NCBI GenBank assembly: GCA_002083405.1
Contig: LVWT01000022.1
Location: 100,678-164,677 of the forward strand
Length of the DNA: 64,000 nt
Direction of reading: 5' to 3'
Origin: Nitrospira sp. SG-bin2
GTDB lineage: Bacteria; Nitrospirota; Nitrospiria; Nitrospirales; Nitrospiraceae
Position 1 is the first letter of the stretch, and every line of letters begins with the position of its first letter. Of the stretch, positions 24,927-33,844 are shown piece by piece. A program made the position numbers and the translations under genes. The notes beneath the pieces are model-generated. The model was not told the origin of the DNA and ran no database searches. It saw nothing but the letters and a program-made list of their open reading frames with translations.

Positions 24927-27596
24927 TCATGCCACCTTCATCATCGAGACGGACGTCGTCCGGATGGACGGTGTCCGGGTAACGGGATCGAGTATGCAGC
25001 CGAACAGATGCGCGGCCGTCTGGCTGAAGTGATCGGGGAACCAGGCGGAGCCTCGGGGGACCCGTTCCCGGATGGTGATGGTCGTGGTCATTTCTCCCTG
25101 TATGTTGGAGAGGCGGACACGATCTCCGTCTTTCAGTGCGAAGCGCGCCGCATCCTGCGGATTGATTCTCAGCGCACCGCCGCCTTCCACTTCCATCAGT
25201 CCCCTGGATCTGGTGGATAATTTCCCCGAGTGGAACAAACTCTGCACCAATTCCAGCTGCACGATTCCATCGGGTTGAGCCGCTGCAATGCCGAGTGTAT
25301 ACCGTGCGGCCAGATCGTGCTGATAGCCGTCGGTCAGGTAGCGGTTGATGACCGTATGGTCGACTTTTGTCGGCAGGGGGGCCGGGCCGAGCGATCCGTA
25401 ACCGGGAATCAGGCTCCTGATTTCTTTGAGGATGTCTCTGCTTTCTGCATATTCCAGCGGTGTCCTCATCAGGAATGAGAGGGCGACGAATACTTCCCAG
25501 TCCGGGCGGCTTTCTCCGACCGGTTCAATCGCAGGGCGGACGGTTTGGACGTGGCCCTCAGTGTTGGTAAAGGTTCCGCTTTTTTCCATTGAAGAAGCGG
25601 CCGGCAATACGACATGGGCAAGGGCCGCGGTTTCCGTCAGAAATAGTTCCTGGCAGATCAACAGATCGAGCTTGCGCAGGGATTCTTCCGCGCGCATCTG
25701 AGTTGGGAGGCTTCCGACGGGATTCTCCCCGACGATAAACATCGCTTTCACGGCCCCGGTTTCGGCCCGATGTAGAATGTCAACCAGGGAGGCGCCGCTG
25801 TGCGGAGGGAGTGCGGTCTTCCACAGCGCCGCGATACGGTTACAGCCTTCCCGATCGGTCATGTCGAACGGACCCGGCAAGAATTCCGGAGCCGCCCCCA
25901 TCTCGACAGCGCCTTGGTCATTGTTTTCCTCTGAGAGCGGCGCGAAGCCGCATCCAGGCTGATCCAGTTTCCCGATGAGCAAAAGCAGGTCGAGCAGGTT
26001 GAGCGACCCGTGATGGCCGCCCGCGCTTCGCAACAAGCCTTGGCCCGCCAACACGATCACCCGCCGTCCCGCCGCCAGGACCTTCGCCGCATCGACAAAC
26101 GCGGCGGCGTCTCTGCCGGTCGCAGCCTGTATGTCCTGCCAAGAGATCTGTCTCAACATTTCCGTGACGGCGCGTACGTATGCCGGGTGCTGTTGCGCCA
26201 AATCCGGATGCACCAGGTTCTGCTCAACGAGGGCCTTCAAGAGACCGAGCACGGCGTTCCCCATACGCGGGGCCGGGGCGCAGAAGTGATGGAGGGATAG
26301 ATTGGCGATGTTGCTGATCGGTTCGATGGATGGCTCCAACGCTTCGATCGTAACCAGCGTAGCGCCCCGCTTCTTCACCGCTTCTTTCACTTTGAGGCCG
26401 GTGATGGGGTTGCATTCCGTAATGTTCGTGCCGACCAGCAGCAAGACATCGGCGGATGTAATGTCCTCGAAGCTGACCGTCCAGCGATGCGTGCCTTGGA
26501 TTCGCCGCATGGCCTGGATCCCGTTCAGGTGGCCGTAGCGCGCGCTGCTGTCGATGTCGTTTGTGCCGATCACCACCCGCATAAACTTTTGGAAGAGATA
26601 CAATTCCTCGTTGGTACATCGGCCTGAAATCAGCCCGCCGAAGCTCTGTCCGCCATGGGCGGCGAGGATTTTCCCGGCCTGGTCCGCCACGAATTCCAGG
26701 GCCTCTTCCCACGTGGTCTGTACGAGGACGCCGTTACGGCGGATGAGCGGGTGGGTGAGCCGTTCCGGGTGCTTGGCCGCATGGAATCCGAAAAATCCGC
26801 GGGCGCAGAGATCGCCGTTGTTGCGTCCGGCGCCGTGCGCAGAATTGACTTCAATCAGCTCTTGCCCCTTCGTTTGGACTGTGATCTGGCACCCGTCTCC
26901 GCAGTAGCCGCAGATCGTGTCCGCCCGTTTGAGCATCCAGGGCCGGTACTCATACATCGAGAGCCGGCTGGTGATCGCACCGACCGGGCAGATCTGGACG
27001 CAGCCGCCGCAAAACTCGCAATTGAGAGGATGCGGCCCGAAGTGTTTAATCTCAGTCATGGTGCCGCGCCCGGCCGGGGCCAGCGCCTTCACATCCATTA
27101 CTTCGTCGCAGTAGCGGACGCAGCGCAGACACTGGACGCAGCGGTTCATCTGTGTCTCGATGAGCGGGCTGAAGTAGTCCTTTTGGAAAATACGCTTGGT
27201 CTCCACGAACCGGCTGGTGGTCGGCGTGTATTGATGCGAGAAATCCTGGAGGTCGCACCGGCCACCCTGGTCGCAGACGGGGCAGTCGAGCGGGTGATTG
27301 GCCAGAATGAACTCGAGCACGGATTTATGGGCGTCGTTGACCACGGTGGTGGCCGTCCGCACGCTCATCCCCTCATCGGCCAGGGTGCTGCACGCGGTTT
27401 GAAGTTTGGGCATCTTCTCGATTTCCACGAGGCACATGCGGCAATTGGCGTCCGGCTTTAGTTTCGGGTGATAACAAAAATGCGGAATCATGACGCCGAT
27501 ACGCCGGGCCGCTTCGATCACGAGCGTTCCCTTGGGAACGCTGATCGGCGTTCCGTCGATGGTAAGGCGTACGGTTGTTTTTGTGGCGTCAGGCAT
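24927..27596 (-). CDS. nuoG: NADH-quinone oxidoreductase subunit G
   Basis: 889 aa. N-terminal iron-sulfur region: CYHPKLKPDANCRMC and CPVCDQGGRCDLQ (2Fe-2S N1b), then CVQCLRCVRYCDE (N5) and CEFCGGCVQICPVGAI (N4). A further cysteine motif CGYCGDGCQI (about 230) opens the molybdopterin-oxidoreductase-like domain, as in NuoG proteins that carry the N7 cluster. The C-terminus has the dinucleotide-binding-like beta-barrel (DGDRVRLSNIQGEMTTTI). No sign of true molybdopterin catalysis. Sits between nuoF and nuoH. Confidence 0.97.
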   Translation of the reverse strand: MPDATKTTVRLTIDGTPISVPKGTLVIEAARRIGVMIPHFCYHPKLKPDANCRMCLVEIEKMPKLQTACSTLADEGMSVRTATTVVNDAHKSVLEFILANHPLDCPVCDQGGRCDLQDFSHQYTPTTSRFVETKRIFQKDYFSPLIETQMNRCVQCLRCVRYCDEVMDVKALAPAGRGTMTEIKHFGPHPLNCEFCGGCVQICPVGAITSRLSMYEYRPWMLKRADTICGYCGDGCQITVQTKGQELIEVNSAHGAGRNNGDLCARGFFGFHAAKHPERLTHPLIRRNGVLVQTTWEEALEFVADQAGKILAAHGGQSFGGLISGRCTNEELYLFQKFMRVVIGTNDIDSSARYGHLNGIQAMRRIQGTHRWTVSFEDITSADVLLLVGTNITECNPITGLKVKEAVKKRGATLVTIEALEPSIEPISNIANLSLHHFCAPAPRMGNAVLGLLKALVEQNLVHPDLAQQHPAYVRAVTEMLRQISWQDIQAATGRDAAAFVDAAKVLAAGRRVIVLAGQGLLRSAGGHHGSLNLLDLLLLIGKLDQPGCGFAPLSEENNDQGAVEMGAAPEFLPGPFDMTDREGCNRIAALWKTALPPHSGASLVDILHRAETGAVKAMFIVGENPVGSLPTQMRAEESLRKLDLLICQELFLTETAALAHVVLPAASSMEKSGTFTNTEGHVQTVRPAIEPVGESRPDWEVFVALSFLMRTPLEYAESRDILKEIRSLIPGYGSLGPAPLPTKVDHTVINRYLTDGYQHDLAARYTLGIAAAQPDGIVQLELVQSLFHSGKLSTRSRGLMEVEGGGALRINPQDAARFALKDGDRVRLSNIQGEMTTTITIRERVPRGSAWFPDHFSQTAAHLFGCILDPVTRTPSIRTTSVSMMKVA

Positions 27597-27684
27597 TGTC
27601 GTCGTTGTTCGCTAGCCGTGAACCGTTACACCCTCGGCTTCGCCGCGAGGCGAGCGCAGCATGCCGGCGGATAACGATTCGCGT

Positions 27685-28992
27685 TTAATGTCGTACTCCT
27701 GCTGCTTCCGGCATGATGAGGTCAGCCGCTTCTGCTTCGCGGATCAGGGACACGTATTCGTCCCGCCAATATTTCAAGGTACTCTGAATCGGGGCGACCT
27801 CTGCGTCGCCAAAGGCACAGACGGTACGGCCGGCGATGTTTTTACACAGATCCAACAAGGTTTCAAGGTCTTCCATCCGCCCTCGTTTGGCCATGATGCG
27901 GCGCATCGTTTGAACGAGCCAGGAACTGCCTTCCCGGCATGGGCTGCACTTTCCGCAGGACTCATGGTAGAAAAATTCCATCAGCCTGAGCGCTGCCCAG
28001 ACCATACTCGTTCCTTCTTCCATCACGGTCACGCCTCCGGAGCCCAGCATCGACCCGGCCGCCGCTACCGATTCGAAGTCCAGTTTCACATCGAGATGAT
28101 CCGGCGTCAGAAACGGAGCCGACGCTCCGCCGGGGATGAAGGCTTTGATCGGTTTATCTGAGCGCATGCCGCCGGCATGTTCGTAGACCAGCTCACGGAA
28201 CGTCACCCCCATCGGGACTTCGTAATTGCCGGGTCGCTTCACATGGCCGCTGACGCAAAAGACTCTGGTGCCGGTGCTCTTCGGCGGCGAGCCGATCGCC
28301 GCAAACCATTCGGCGCCTCGCGTGAGAATATGCGGCAGATTGGCGAGTGTCTCGACGTTGTTCACCACAGTGGGTTTGTTATACAGGCCGTGTGTGGCGG
28401 GAAACGGGGGCTTGATGCGAGGAAGGCCCCGTTTGCCTTCAAGCGATTCCAGGAGGGCCGTCTCTTCGCCGCAGATATAGGCGCCGGCGCCGCGATGCAC
28501 CCAGACGTCGACATGAATGCCCGTGCCGAGAATGTTGTTTCCGATATAACCGGCGGCGCGCGCTTCGCCGATCGCCCGCTCCAAAATTTTCGAGCCCAGG
28601 ACCATTTCGCCTCGGATATAAATGTAGGCAGATTCCGCGCCGATGGCATAGCAGGCCAGGACGATGCCTTCCAACATTTGATGCGGGTCCCGTTCCATCA
28701 GCTGGCGATCTTTGAATGTTCCGGGTTCGCTTTCATCGGCGTTGCAGCAGAGATAGCGGGGTCCCTGGTAGTCTTTCGGCAGAAAGCCCCATTTCACACC
28801 GGTCGGAAAACCGGCGCCGCCGCGGCCTCGCAGCCCTGACTTTCGGACTGCGGTGGTGACATCCGCGGGAGCAGTCTTCCCGAGCGTCGCGCGCAGGGCC
28901 TGATACCCGCCGGTTGCCTCGTAGTCCGCCAGCGAGCCGCTATACCCGGGCTGCGACATATTCTTGAGCAGAATCAGTTCGTGCTTTGGCAT
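27685..28992 (-). CDS. nuoF: NADH-quinone oxidoreductase subunit F
   Basis: 435 aa. FMN/NADH-binding Rossmann-like motif GLRGRGGAGFPTGVKW (about 50-65), second glycine motif GAGAYICGEETALLESLEGK, SLBB domain, and the 4Fe-4S N3 ligands in ESCGKCSPCREG plus a distal Cys in GRTVCAFGDAE. It oxidises NADH and passes electrons to NuoE/NuoG. Length and order are typical. Confidence 0.97.
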   Translation of the reverse strand: MPKHELILLKNMSQPGYSGSLADYEATGGYQALRATLGKTAPADVTTAVRKSGLRGRGGAGFPTGVKWGFLPKDYQGPRYLCCNADESEPGTFKDRQLMERDPHQMLEGIVLACYAIGAESAYIYIRGEMVLGSKILERAIGEARAAGYIGNNILGTGIHVDVWVHRGAGAYICGEETALLESLEGKRGLPRIKPPFPATHGLYNKPTVVNNVETLANLPHILTRGAEWFAAIGSPPKSTGTRVFCVSGHVKRPGNYEVPMGVTFRELVYEHAGGMRSDKPIKAFIPGGASAPFLTPDHLDVKLDFESVAAAGSMLGSGGVTVMEEGTSMVWAALRLMEFFYHESCGKCSPCREGSSWLVQTMRRIMAKRGRMEDLETLLDLCKNIAGRTVCAFGDAEVAPIQSTLKYWRDEYVSLIREAEAADLIMPEAAGVRH

Positions 28993-29003
28993 AGTCTTTG
29001 TCC

Positions 29004-29080
29004 GTGAGGCGTTAGCCGTGAAACGTTAGGCGAAGATCACTTCGCCATCGCCTCACCCCTTACCCCTCACGCCTTACGGC
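29004..29080. repeat. Intergenic repeat flanking nuoE, copy 1
   Basis: Words GTGAGGCGTTAGCCGTGAAAC and CACCCCTTACCCCTCACGC bound a small hairpin (GGCGAAG / CTTCGCC). On the minus strand it reads GGCGTGAGGGGTAAGGGG, matching the plus strand of the copy at 29622-29696, so the two copies flank nuoE in inverted orientation. The last five codons of nuoE (V-R-R-E-G) and its stop lie inside this copy. Confidence 0.6.
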
Positions 29081-29599
29081 ATTCACCGGCAAAGGCCACA
29101 TGTAGGGGCCGCTCTTCAAATCGCTGGTTCCCGAGGTTTTGAGATCCCCCAGAATCTTGTCCACTTTTGCTTCGGTCAGCTGTTCATAATAATCGTCGTT
29201 GATCTGCATCATCGGTGCGGTTCCACAGGATGCCAGGCATTCGACCGCGCTGAGAGTAAAGAGCCCGTCAGGCGTCGACTCTCCGGGCGCGATGCCCAGT
29301 TTCGTCTTGATCCATCCGAGCAAAGTGTCCGAGCCTGCCAAAGCGCACATGAGCGACTTGCACACCTGCATGTGGAATTTCCCGACCGGTTTCAGGTTGA
29401 GCACTGTATAAAACGTAACTGTTTCGTATACTTGTGGCGGCGTCAGTTTCAGCAGTTGCGCGATTTCCTTCATGGCAGCCTCGGTGACATAGCCATGTTC
29501 CTGCTGCGCCAGATAGAGGAGCGGAATCAGCGCCGAGCGCTTGACCGGATAGCGGGAGATGATCTCGTCAATTTCTTTTTGGTATTTCTCTTTCAGCAT
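29060..29599 (-). CDS. nuoE: NADH-quinone oxidoreductase subunit E
   Basis: 179 aa from the ATG at 29599 (MLKEKYQ; GAGG nearby); a start at 29617 is also possible. Thioredoxin-like 2Fe-2S (N1a) subunit: ligands in QVCKSLMCALAGS and in VECLASCGTAPMMQI (C-x4-C...C-x3-C). The N-terminal helical bundle (YPVKRSALIPLLYLAQQEHGYV) is typical. The tail beyond about residue 160 is atypical and its last residues come from an invading repeat. Confidence 0.95.
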   Translation of the reverse strand: MLKEKYQKEIDEIISRYPVKRSALIPLLYLAQQEHGYVTEAAMKEIAQLLKLTPPQVYETVTFYTVLNLKPVGKFHMQVCKSLMCALAGSDTLLGWIKTKLGIAPGESTPDGLFTLSAVECLASCGTAPMMQINDDYYEQLTEAKVDKILGDLKTSGTSDLKSGPYMWPLPVNAVRREG

Positions 29600-29621
29600 C
29601 CCGTCCTCTTCGACCATTCCT

Positions 29622-29696
29622 CGTAAGGCGTAAGGGGTGAGGCGTAAGGGGAACGATATTTTCTTTCGCCGGACGCCTTACGTTTCACGCCTAACG
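29622..29696. repeat. Intergenic repeat flanking nuoE, copy 2
   Basis: CGTAAGGCGTAAGGGGTGAGG and GGACGCCTTACGTTTCACGCC form an imperfect inverted repeat between nuoE and nuoCD. Inverted relative to the copy at 29004-29080. A third, weaker relative (TAGCCGTGAACCGTTAC) lies between nuoG and nuoF near 27613. Confidence 0.6.
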
Positions 29697-31448
29697 TCAT
29701 CTGTCGCATTCCCCCATGACCACATCGTATGTTCCGAAGATCGTAATCACGTCAGAAATCAAGTAGCCGCGCGCCATGTGATCGAACGCGCCCATATGGA
29801 CAAAGGAGGGCGAGCGAATCTTCAGGCGATAGGGACGCTGGCTGCCGTCGCTGATGATGAAGAAGCCCAATTCGCCCTTCGGCGCTTCAGTGGCGCAATA
29901 CGTCTCGGCTTTGGGCGGTTTGAAGCCTTGTGTGAAAATGATGAAGTGGTGAATCAAGCTCTCCATATCACGCATGACATTCTGCTTGGGTGGCGGAATG
30001 TATTGCGGCACGTCGGCGATAATCGGTCCTTGCGGCAGCTGGTCGAGGCATTGCGAGATGATGCGAGCGCTCTGGCGCATTTCTTCCATACGGACCCAGT
30101 AGCGATCGTAGGTGTCGCCGTTTTTCCCGACCGGCACTTCCCAGTCCACTTTATGGTACACGCCGTAGGGTTCCATTTTTCGGACGTCATAGGCCACGCC
30201 GGAGCCGCGGAGCGTCGGGCCGGTCAAGCCGAAGTTGATCGCATCTTCGCCGGAAATGACCGCGATATGTTTCGTTCGTCCGATCCAGATCCGGTTGGAC
30301 GCGATCAGGCCGTCGTACTCACTGACCTTTTGCGGGAACGTATCCAGGAACGTTTTGAGCCGCTGCACGAGTTCAGGTGTGAAGTCGCTGTCCACACCGC
30401 CGATCCGGTAATAATTCAGTGTGAGTCTGGCGCCGCAGAGTTGCTCGAACATGTCGAGCAGGGTTTCCCGTTCGCGGAACGTCCAGAAGAAGACGGTCAT
30501 GGCGCCGATATCCAGGGTTTGGGTCCCCAGCCAGAAAAGGTGGCCAAGGATTCGCTGCATCTCGGCGACGATGGTCCGGATGTATTCGGCGCGCTCTGGC
30601 ACGGTGATGCAGAGGAGCTTTTCGACCGCGCGCACATAGGCGTAGTTATTGGCCATGGCGCACACGTAATCCAGCCGGTCGGTATGCGGAATGATCTGCA
30701 TGTAGGCCAAGCCCTCGGCCAGTTTCTCGACGCCGCGATGCAAGTAGCCCAGATCCGGCGTCGCTTTGACGATCCGTTCGCCGTCCAGCTCGAGTACGAC
30801 GCGCAGCACTCCGTGCGTACTTGGATGTTGCGGCCCTAGATTCAACAGCAACTCTTCCTGCCGCCGTGATCCGGACGCGCGGGGTTCCGATCGGTAGGGT
30901 TTTTTCTGTTCCTCGGAGAACTCGCCGCCGACCTGTTCGGCAGGTGGTTCATCGAGCCGTGGAATAAAGTCGAACTGGCTGCGCCAGCCGCGGCCTTCGG
31001 TCGGGAAATCCTTCCGCAGCGGGTACCCTTCCGCAAAGTCCTCCGGCAAAAGGATACGGCGCAGGTCCGGATGGCCGGTGAACTGAATGCCCATCATGTC
31101 GAAGACTTCGCGCTCCAGAAACTCGGCGCCCCGCCACACGCTCGTGACCGAATCGATGGCCGGATTGTCTTCCGGTACTCGCGCTTTCAGGCGAATGCGC
31201 CGGCTGTGGGGCAGCGACAGCAGTTGGTAGATGATCTCGAACCGTTCCCGGCTGTCGGGATAATCCGCCGAGCAGATGTCGGTGATGTGGTCGAAGCAGG
31301 CATCGGGTGCGTCGCGCAGGTAGCGCGCAATCTCCAGGATTTTCGGCGCCGACACATGGGCGGTCACCTCTGCGCGCGCCGTGTCGACGTCGACGGACAG
31401 CACCGAGCCGGGAAACTGCTTCATCAATGTTTCAGCTAGGGTTTGCAT
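29697..31448 (-). CDS. nuoCD: NADH-quinone oxidoreductase fused subunits C and D
   Basis: 583 aa. Residues about 1-170 are NuoC (CFDHITDICSADYPD, LEREVFDMMGIQFTGHPDLRRILLPEDF). A linker of about 25 residues follows, then NuoD (about 205-583) with LGPQHPSTHGVLR near its start, the EMQRILGHLFWLGTQTLD region, and the C-terminal FFIISDGSQRPYRLKIR. NuoD lines the quinone site. A natural C-D fusion is also found in Enterobacteria. The fused Arg/His region of NuoD is the target of NDUFAF7 in mitochondria. Confidence 0.97.
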   Translation of the reverse strand: MQTLAETLMKQFPGSVLSVDVDTARAEVTAHVSAPKILEIARYLRDAPDACFDHITDICSADYPDSRERFEIIYQLLSLPHSRRIRLKARVPEDNPAIDSVTSVWRGAEFLEREVFDMMGIQFTGHPDLRRILLPEDFAEGYPLRKDFPTEGRGWRSQFDFIPRLDEPPAEQVGGEFSEEQKKPYRSEPRASGSRRQEELLLNLGPQHPSTHGVLRVVLELDGERIVKATPDLGYLHRGVEKLAEGLAYMQIIPHTDRLDYVCAMANNYAYVRAVEKLLCITVPERAEYIRTIVAEMQRILGHLFWLGTQTLDIGAMTVFFWTFRERETLLDMFEQLCGARLTLNYYRIGGVDSDFTPELVQRLKTFLDTFPQKVSEYDGLIASNRIWIGRTKHIAVISGEDAINFGLTGPTLRGSGVAYDVRKMEPYGVYHKVDWEVPVGKNGDTYDRYWVRMEEMRQSARIISQCLDQLPQGPIIADVPQYIPPPKQNVMRDMESLIHHFIIFTQGFKPPKAETYCATEAPKGELGFFIISDGSQRPYRLKIRSPSFVHMGAFDHMARGYLISDVITIFGTYDVVMGECDR

Positions 31449-31473
31449 ATTGCTACTCTGCGAGAATCGCAGG

Positions 31474-31953
31474 CTATTTTACGAACACTTTCTCCCGCTG
31501 AATCTTTTCTTGCAGCTTCAAAAGCCCGTCCAGCAACGCTTCCGGCCGTGGCGGACAGCCTGGCACGTAAATATCAACCGGCACGATTTGGTCGACGCCC
31601 TGCACGACGGCATAACTGTTGTAGTGGTTGCCTGATGTTGCGCACGAGCCCATCGAAATGACGTAGCGCGGTTCCGCCATTTGGTCGTAGATCCGTCTGA
31701 TCACCGGCGCCATCTTACGTGTGACTGTTCCAGCCACGATCATGAGATCGGATTGCCGGGGTGACGCGCGAAACACACCGGCTCCGAACCGGTCAAGGTC
31801 GTAGCGCGAGGACACGCTGGCGATCATCTCGATCGCGCAGCAGGCAAGCCCGAAGGTCATCGGCCACAGGGCTGATTTTCTAGCCCAGTTCACGACGGCA
31901 TCCAGGTTCGTCGTAATGACATTGGCGTCGAATTGTCTCTCCAGAAGGCTCAT
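31474..31953 (-). CDS. nuoB: NADH-quinone oxidoreductase subunit B
   Basis: 159 aa from the ATG at 31953 (MSLLERQ). All four ligands of the terminal 4Fe-4S cluster N2 are visible: tandem Cys in FGLACCAIEM, Cys in SMGSCATSG and Cys in VPGCPPRPE. N2 reduces quinone at the NuoB/NuoD interface. Standard length. Confidence 0.97.
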   Translation of the reverse strand: MSLLERQFDANVITTNLDAVVNWARKSALWPMTFGLACCAIEMIASVSSRYDLDRFGAGVFRASPRQSDLMIVAGTVTRKMAPVIRRIYDQMAEPRYVISMGSCATSGNHYNSYAVVQGVDQIVPVDIYVPGCPPRPEALLDGLLKLQEKIQREKVFVK

Positions 31954-31957
31954 AGTT

Positions 31958-32034
31958 CGTATCTCGCCGTGCGTGAAGCGTCGCTCGTTACCAGCGGAAC
32001 GCACAGTGTTTGCGCTTCACGCTTCACGAGATAC
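31958..32034. repeat. Hairpin repeat between nuoA and nuoB
   Basis: Outer arms CGTATCTCG (31958) and CGAGATAC (32027), inner arms GCGTGAAGCG (31971) and CGCTTCACGC (32013). It fills most of the gap between nuoA and nuoB inside the operon. The outer arms match the hairpin at 14439-14463. It could modulate read-through or stabilise mRNA, but is more likely one of the scattered palindromic elements. Confidence 0.55.
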
Positions 32035-32050
32035 CAACGACGCGCCGAAT

Positions 32051-32422
32051 TCAATCCCACTCCAATGCCCCTTTCATCCAGGCATACCAAAAACCAACGA
32101 CGAGAATAGCGATAAACACGACCATCTCGACTAACCCAATCAGCCCGAGTTTGCTGAACGCAACCGCCCAGGGGAACATGAAGACAATCTCGATATCGAA
32201 GATCACGAACAGCATCGCGACGATGTAATACCGCATCGGGAACTGCACGCGCGCATCTTGAAACAGCGGGCTCCCGCTTTCATAGGGGGCCATCTTTGCC
32301 CGATAGGGACGGTTGGGGCGGACCAACTGGCCGAGGAACATCACAACCGTGAAGAACGCAATGGCGACGCCGATGAAAATCAGAATCGGGAGATAGTTGG
32401 CCGGAACGGCTAAGTCACTCAT
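32051..32422 (-). CDS. nuoA: NADH-quinone oxidoreductase subunit A
   Basis: 123 aa from the ATG at 32422, three membrane helices. NuoA signatures PYESGSPLFQDARVQFPMRYY and FVIFDIEIVFMFPWA are present. First gene of the nuo block. A DUF185 methyltransferase gene lies 61 bases upstream on the same strand. Confidence 0.96.
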   Translation of the reverse strand: MSDLAVPANYLPILIFIGVAIAFFTVVMFLGQLVRPNRPYRAKMAPYESGSPLFQDARVQFPMRYYIVAMLFVIFDIEIVFMFPWAVAFSKLGLIGLVEMVVFIAILVVGFWYAWMKGALEWD

Positions 32423-32483
32423 GGTTGAATACGCCAAAAAGTCCAAACGTCTTCAAGTCTTCATGTCAGGGGACATGATGACT

Positions 32484-33671
32484 TTAGGACTTGCAGACAT
32501 GCGACTCTACTCGCGCGAGCGCCTCGACGAAAAATGGCTTGAATTTCAGTCCGTCAAGCTGCGGCTGCTCGATGCCTTTATGTTGCACCAGTACTTTGAA
32601 CGTGCCACCCATGCCGGTTGGTTTCAATAGATGAATAGCCGCGCGGAACTCCGGGCTCTCCGGTTCCAAGGATGCGATCAGTTGTTCTACGCCGAGCCCC
32701 ATCAGAAAGCTCATTTGGTTGGTGAATCCCGTGACCTGCAGGCCATGTTCTTCACCCGCCGTTGCCAGGCTCGAAAAATCCACATGAGCGGTCATGTCTT
32801 GCTCGCCGACATGCGTGAAAGGGTCTTCATGGGCGGACTGTTTGAAGTAACAGAGAAACGTGCCGTTCTTCCGGTCGGATCGATAGAGGTCCTCCGCAGT
32901 ATGTCCGTAATCGATCGTGAGAACGACTCCACGTCTGAGAATTCGGGCGACCTGCCGTATCCAATCCAGGGCGTTCAGATTGATCTCGGTTCGATAGCCG
33001 TCCGGCCAGTGGGCAGCCAAGCTGTGTGCACGTTGCGCGAGTGCGGCGGTCGACGGCGGTTTCAGGCATTCCACAAATTGCCCATCTTGCCGGTCCACCC
33101 AGAGCTCTTCCACCCGACCGCCCGTGACCTGAATGCGGTGAGTTGGAAAGGCGTCGAGCAGTTCATTGCTCAAAAACATGCCGGTAATATTCCCCGGCGC
33201 CAGATCATCGAGATCGTCCACCCGGGAAACCAGGCCGGGTCTGCTGAGCCACTGGGATAAGTGTCGGCGCTGCGATTCGCGCATCGCGGGGCTACGATCG
33301 ATCAGGATGTAATGAAGACGCTCGAAAAGCGAGTGCGATTCTGTTCGACAGGCTGATAGAAAATGCGCGGCAAGCAAGCCCTTGCCAGGGCCCATCTCGA
33401 CGACTGTGAAGGGATCGGGTTGCCCTAGCAACCGGTCGATCTGCGTTGCCTGTCTGGCCAATGCATGCCCAAGAGTGGGGTGGACGTCAGAGCTCGTGTA
33501 GAAGTCACCGGTCCAGCCGATCCGTTCAGTCCCGGTCTCCGGCGAGCGGGTGTAGTAGCCGAATTGTGGATGATACAGGGCCAATTCCATAAAACGAACG
33601 AAAGGAATCGGGCCTGAGATCGCAATCTCAGAGGCAATGGCAGTCACGAGTTCAGGGTGCCCTGTTGTCAC
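32484..33671 (-). CDS. NDUFAF7/MidA-type SAM-dependent methyltransferase (DUF185)
   Basis: 395 aa from the GTG at 33671, preferred because GGAAGGGAG lies five bases upstream; a GTG at 33713 gives 409 aa. Family pattern: ISGPIPFVRFMELALYHPQFGYY at the start, GDFYTSSDVHPTLGHALARQ, SAM-binding motif VVEMGPGKGLLAAHFL, and LSNELLDAFPTHRIQV. In mitochondria NDUFAF7 dimethylates an Arg of the NuoD homologue NDUFS2 early in complex I assembly. Its place directly upstream of nuoA suggests the same job here (inference). Confidence 0.88.
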   Translation of the reverse strand: MTTGHPELVTAIASEIAISGPIPFVRFMELALYHPQFGYYTRSPETGTERIGWTGDFYTSSDVHPTLGHALARQATQIDRLLGQPDPFTVVEMGPGKGLLAAHFLSACRTESHSLFERLHYILIDRSPAMRESQRRHLSQWLSRPGLVSRVDDLDDLAPGNITGMFLSNELLDAFPTHRIQVTGGRVEELWVDRQDGQFVECLKPPSTAALAQRAHSLAAHWPDGYRTEINLNALDWIRQVARILRRGVVLTIDYGHTAEDLYRSDRKNGTFLCYFKQSAHEDPFTHVGEQDMTAHVDFSSLATAGEEHGLQVTGFTNQMSFLMGLGVEQLIASLEPESPEFRAAIHLLKPTGMGGTFKVLVQHKGIEQPQLDGLKFKPFFVEALARVESHVCKS

Positions 33672-33800
33672 ACGAAACTCCCTTCCGGCCGTGAGTCCAG
33701 AAAAAAGTGACACCCCTAGCTCATGGGTTTACATCCCCCATCGTTAGAGGTGAAAAGCTCCGTAGGGTAGCCTTTGGTGTGGATCTAAGTCAAGGAGAAG

Positions 33801-33822
33801 TCAGGAGGAATCTTCTTCCTGA
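33801..33822 (-). terminator. Possible terminator of the lone receiver gene
   Basis: TCAGGAGGA and TCTTCCTGA form a 9-base stem with one G-T pair and a 4-base loop, about 22 bases past the receiver gene stop. There is only a weak T-rich tail on the minus strand. Confidence 0.4.
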
Positions 33823-33844
33823 TCTCGAAAGAACGCTGAAAGAC

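Noticed and set aside
24927..27596. Formate dehydrogenase or other molybdopterin enzyme instead of NuoG
   Set aside because: The CGYCGDGC motif is also found in NuoG with cluster N7; position within nuo and the N1b/N4/N5 ligands decide for NuoG.
29637..30839. 400-codon open frame antisense to nuoCD
   Set aside because: Overlaps the well-supported nuoCD gene; no ribosome site or family match.
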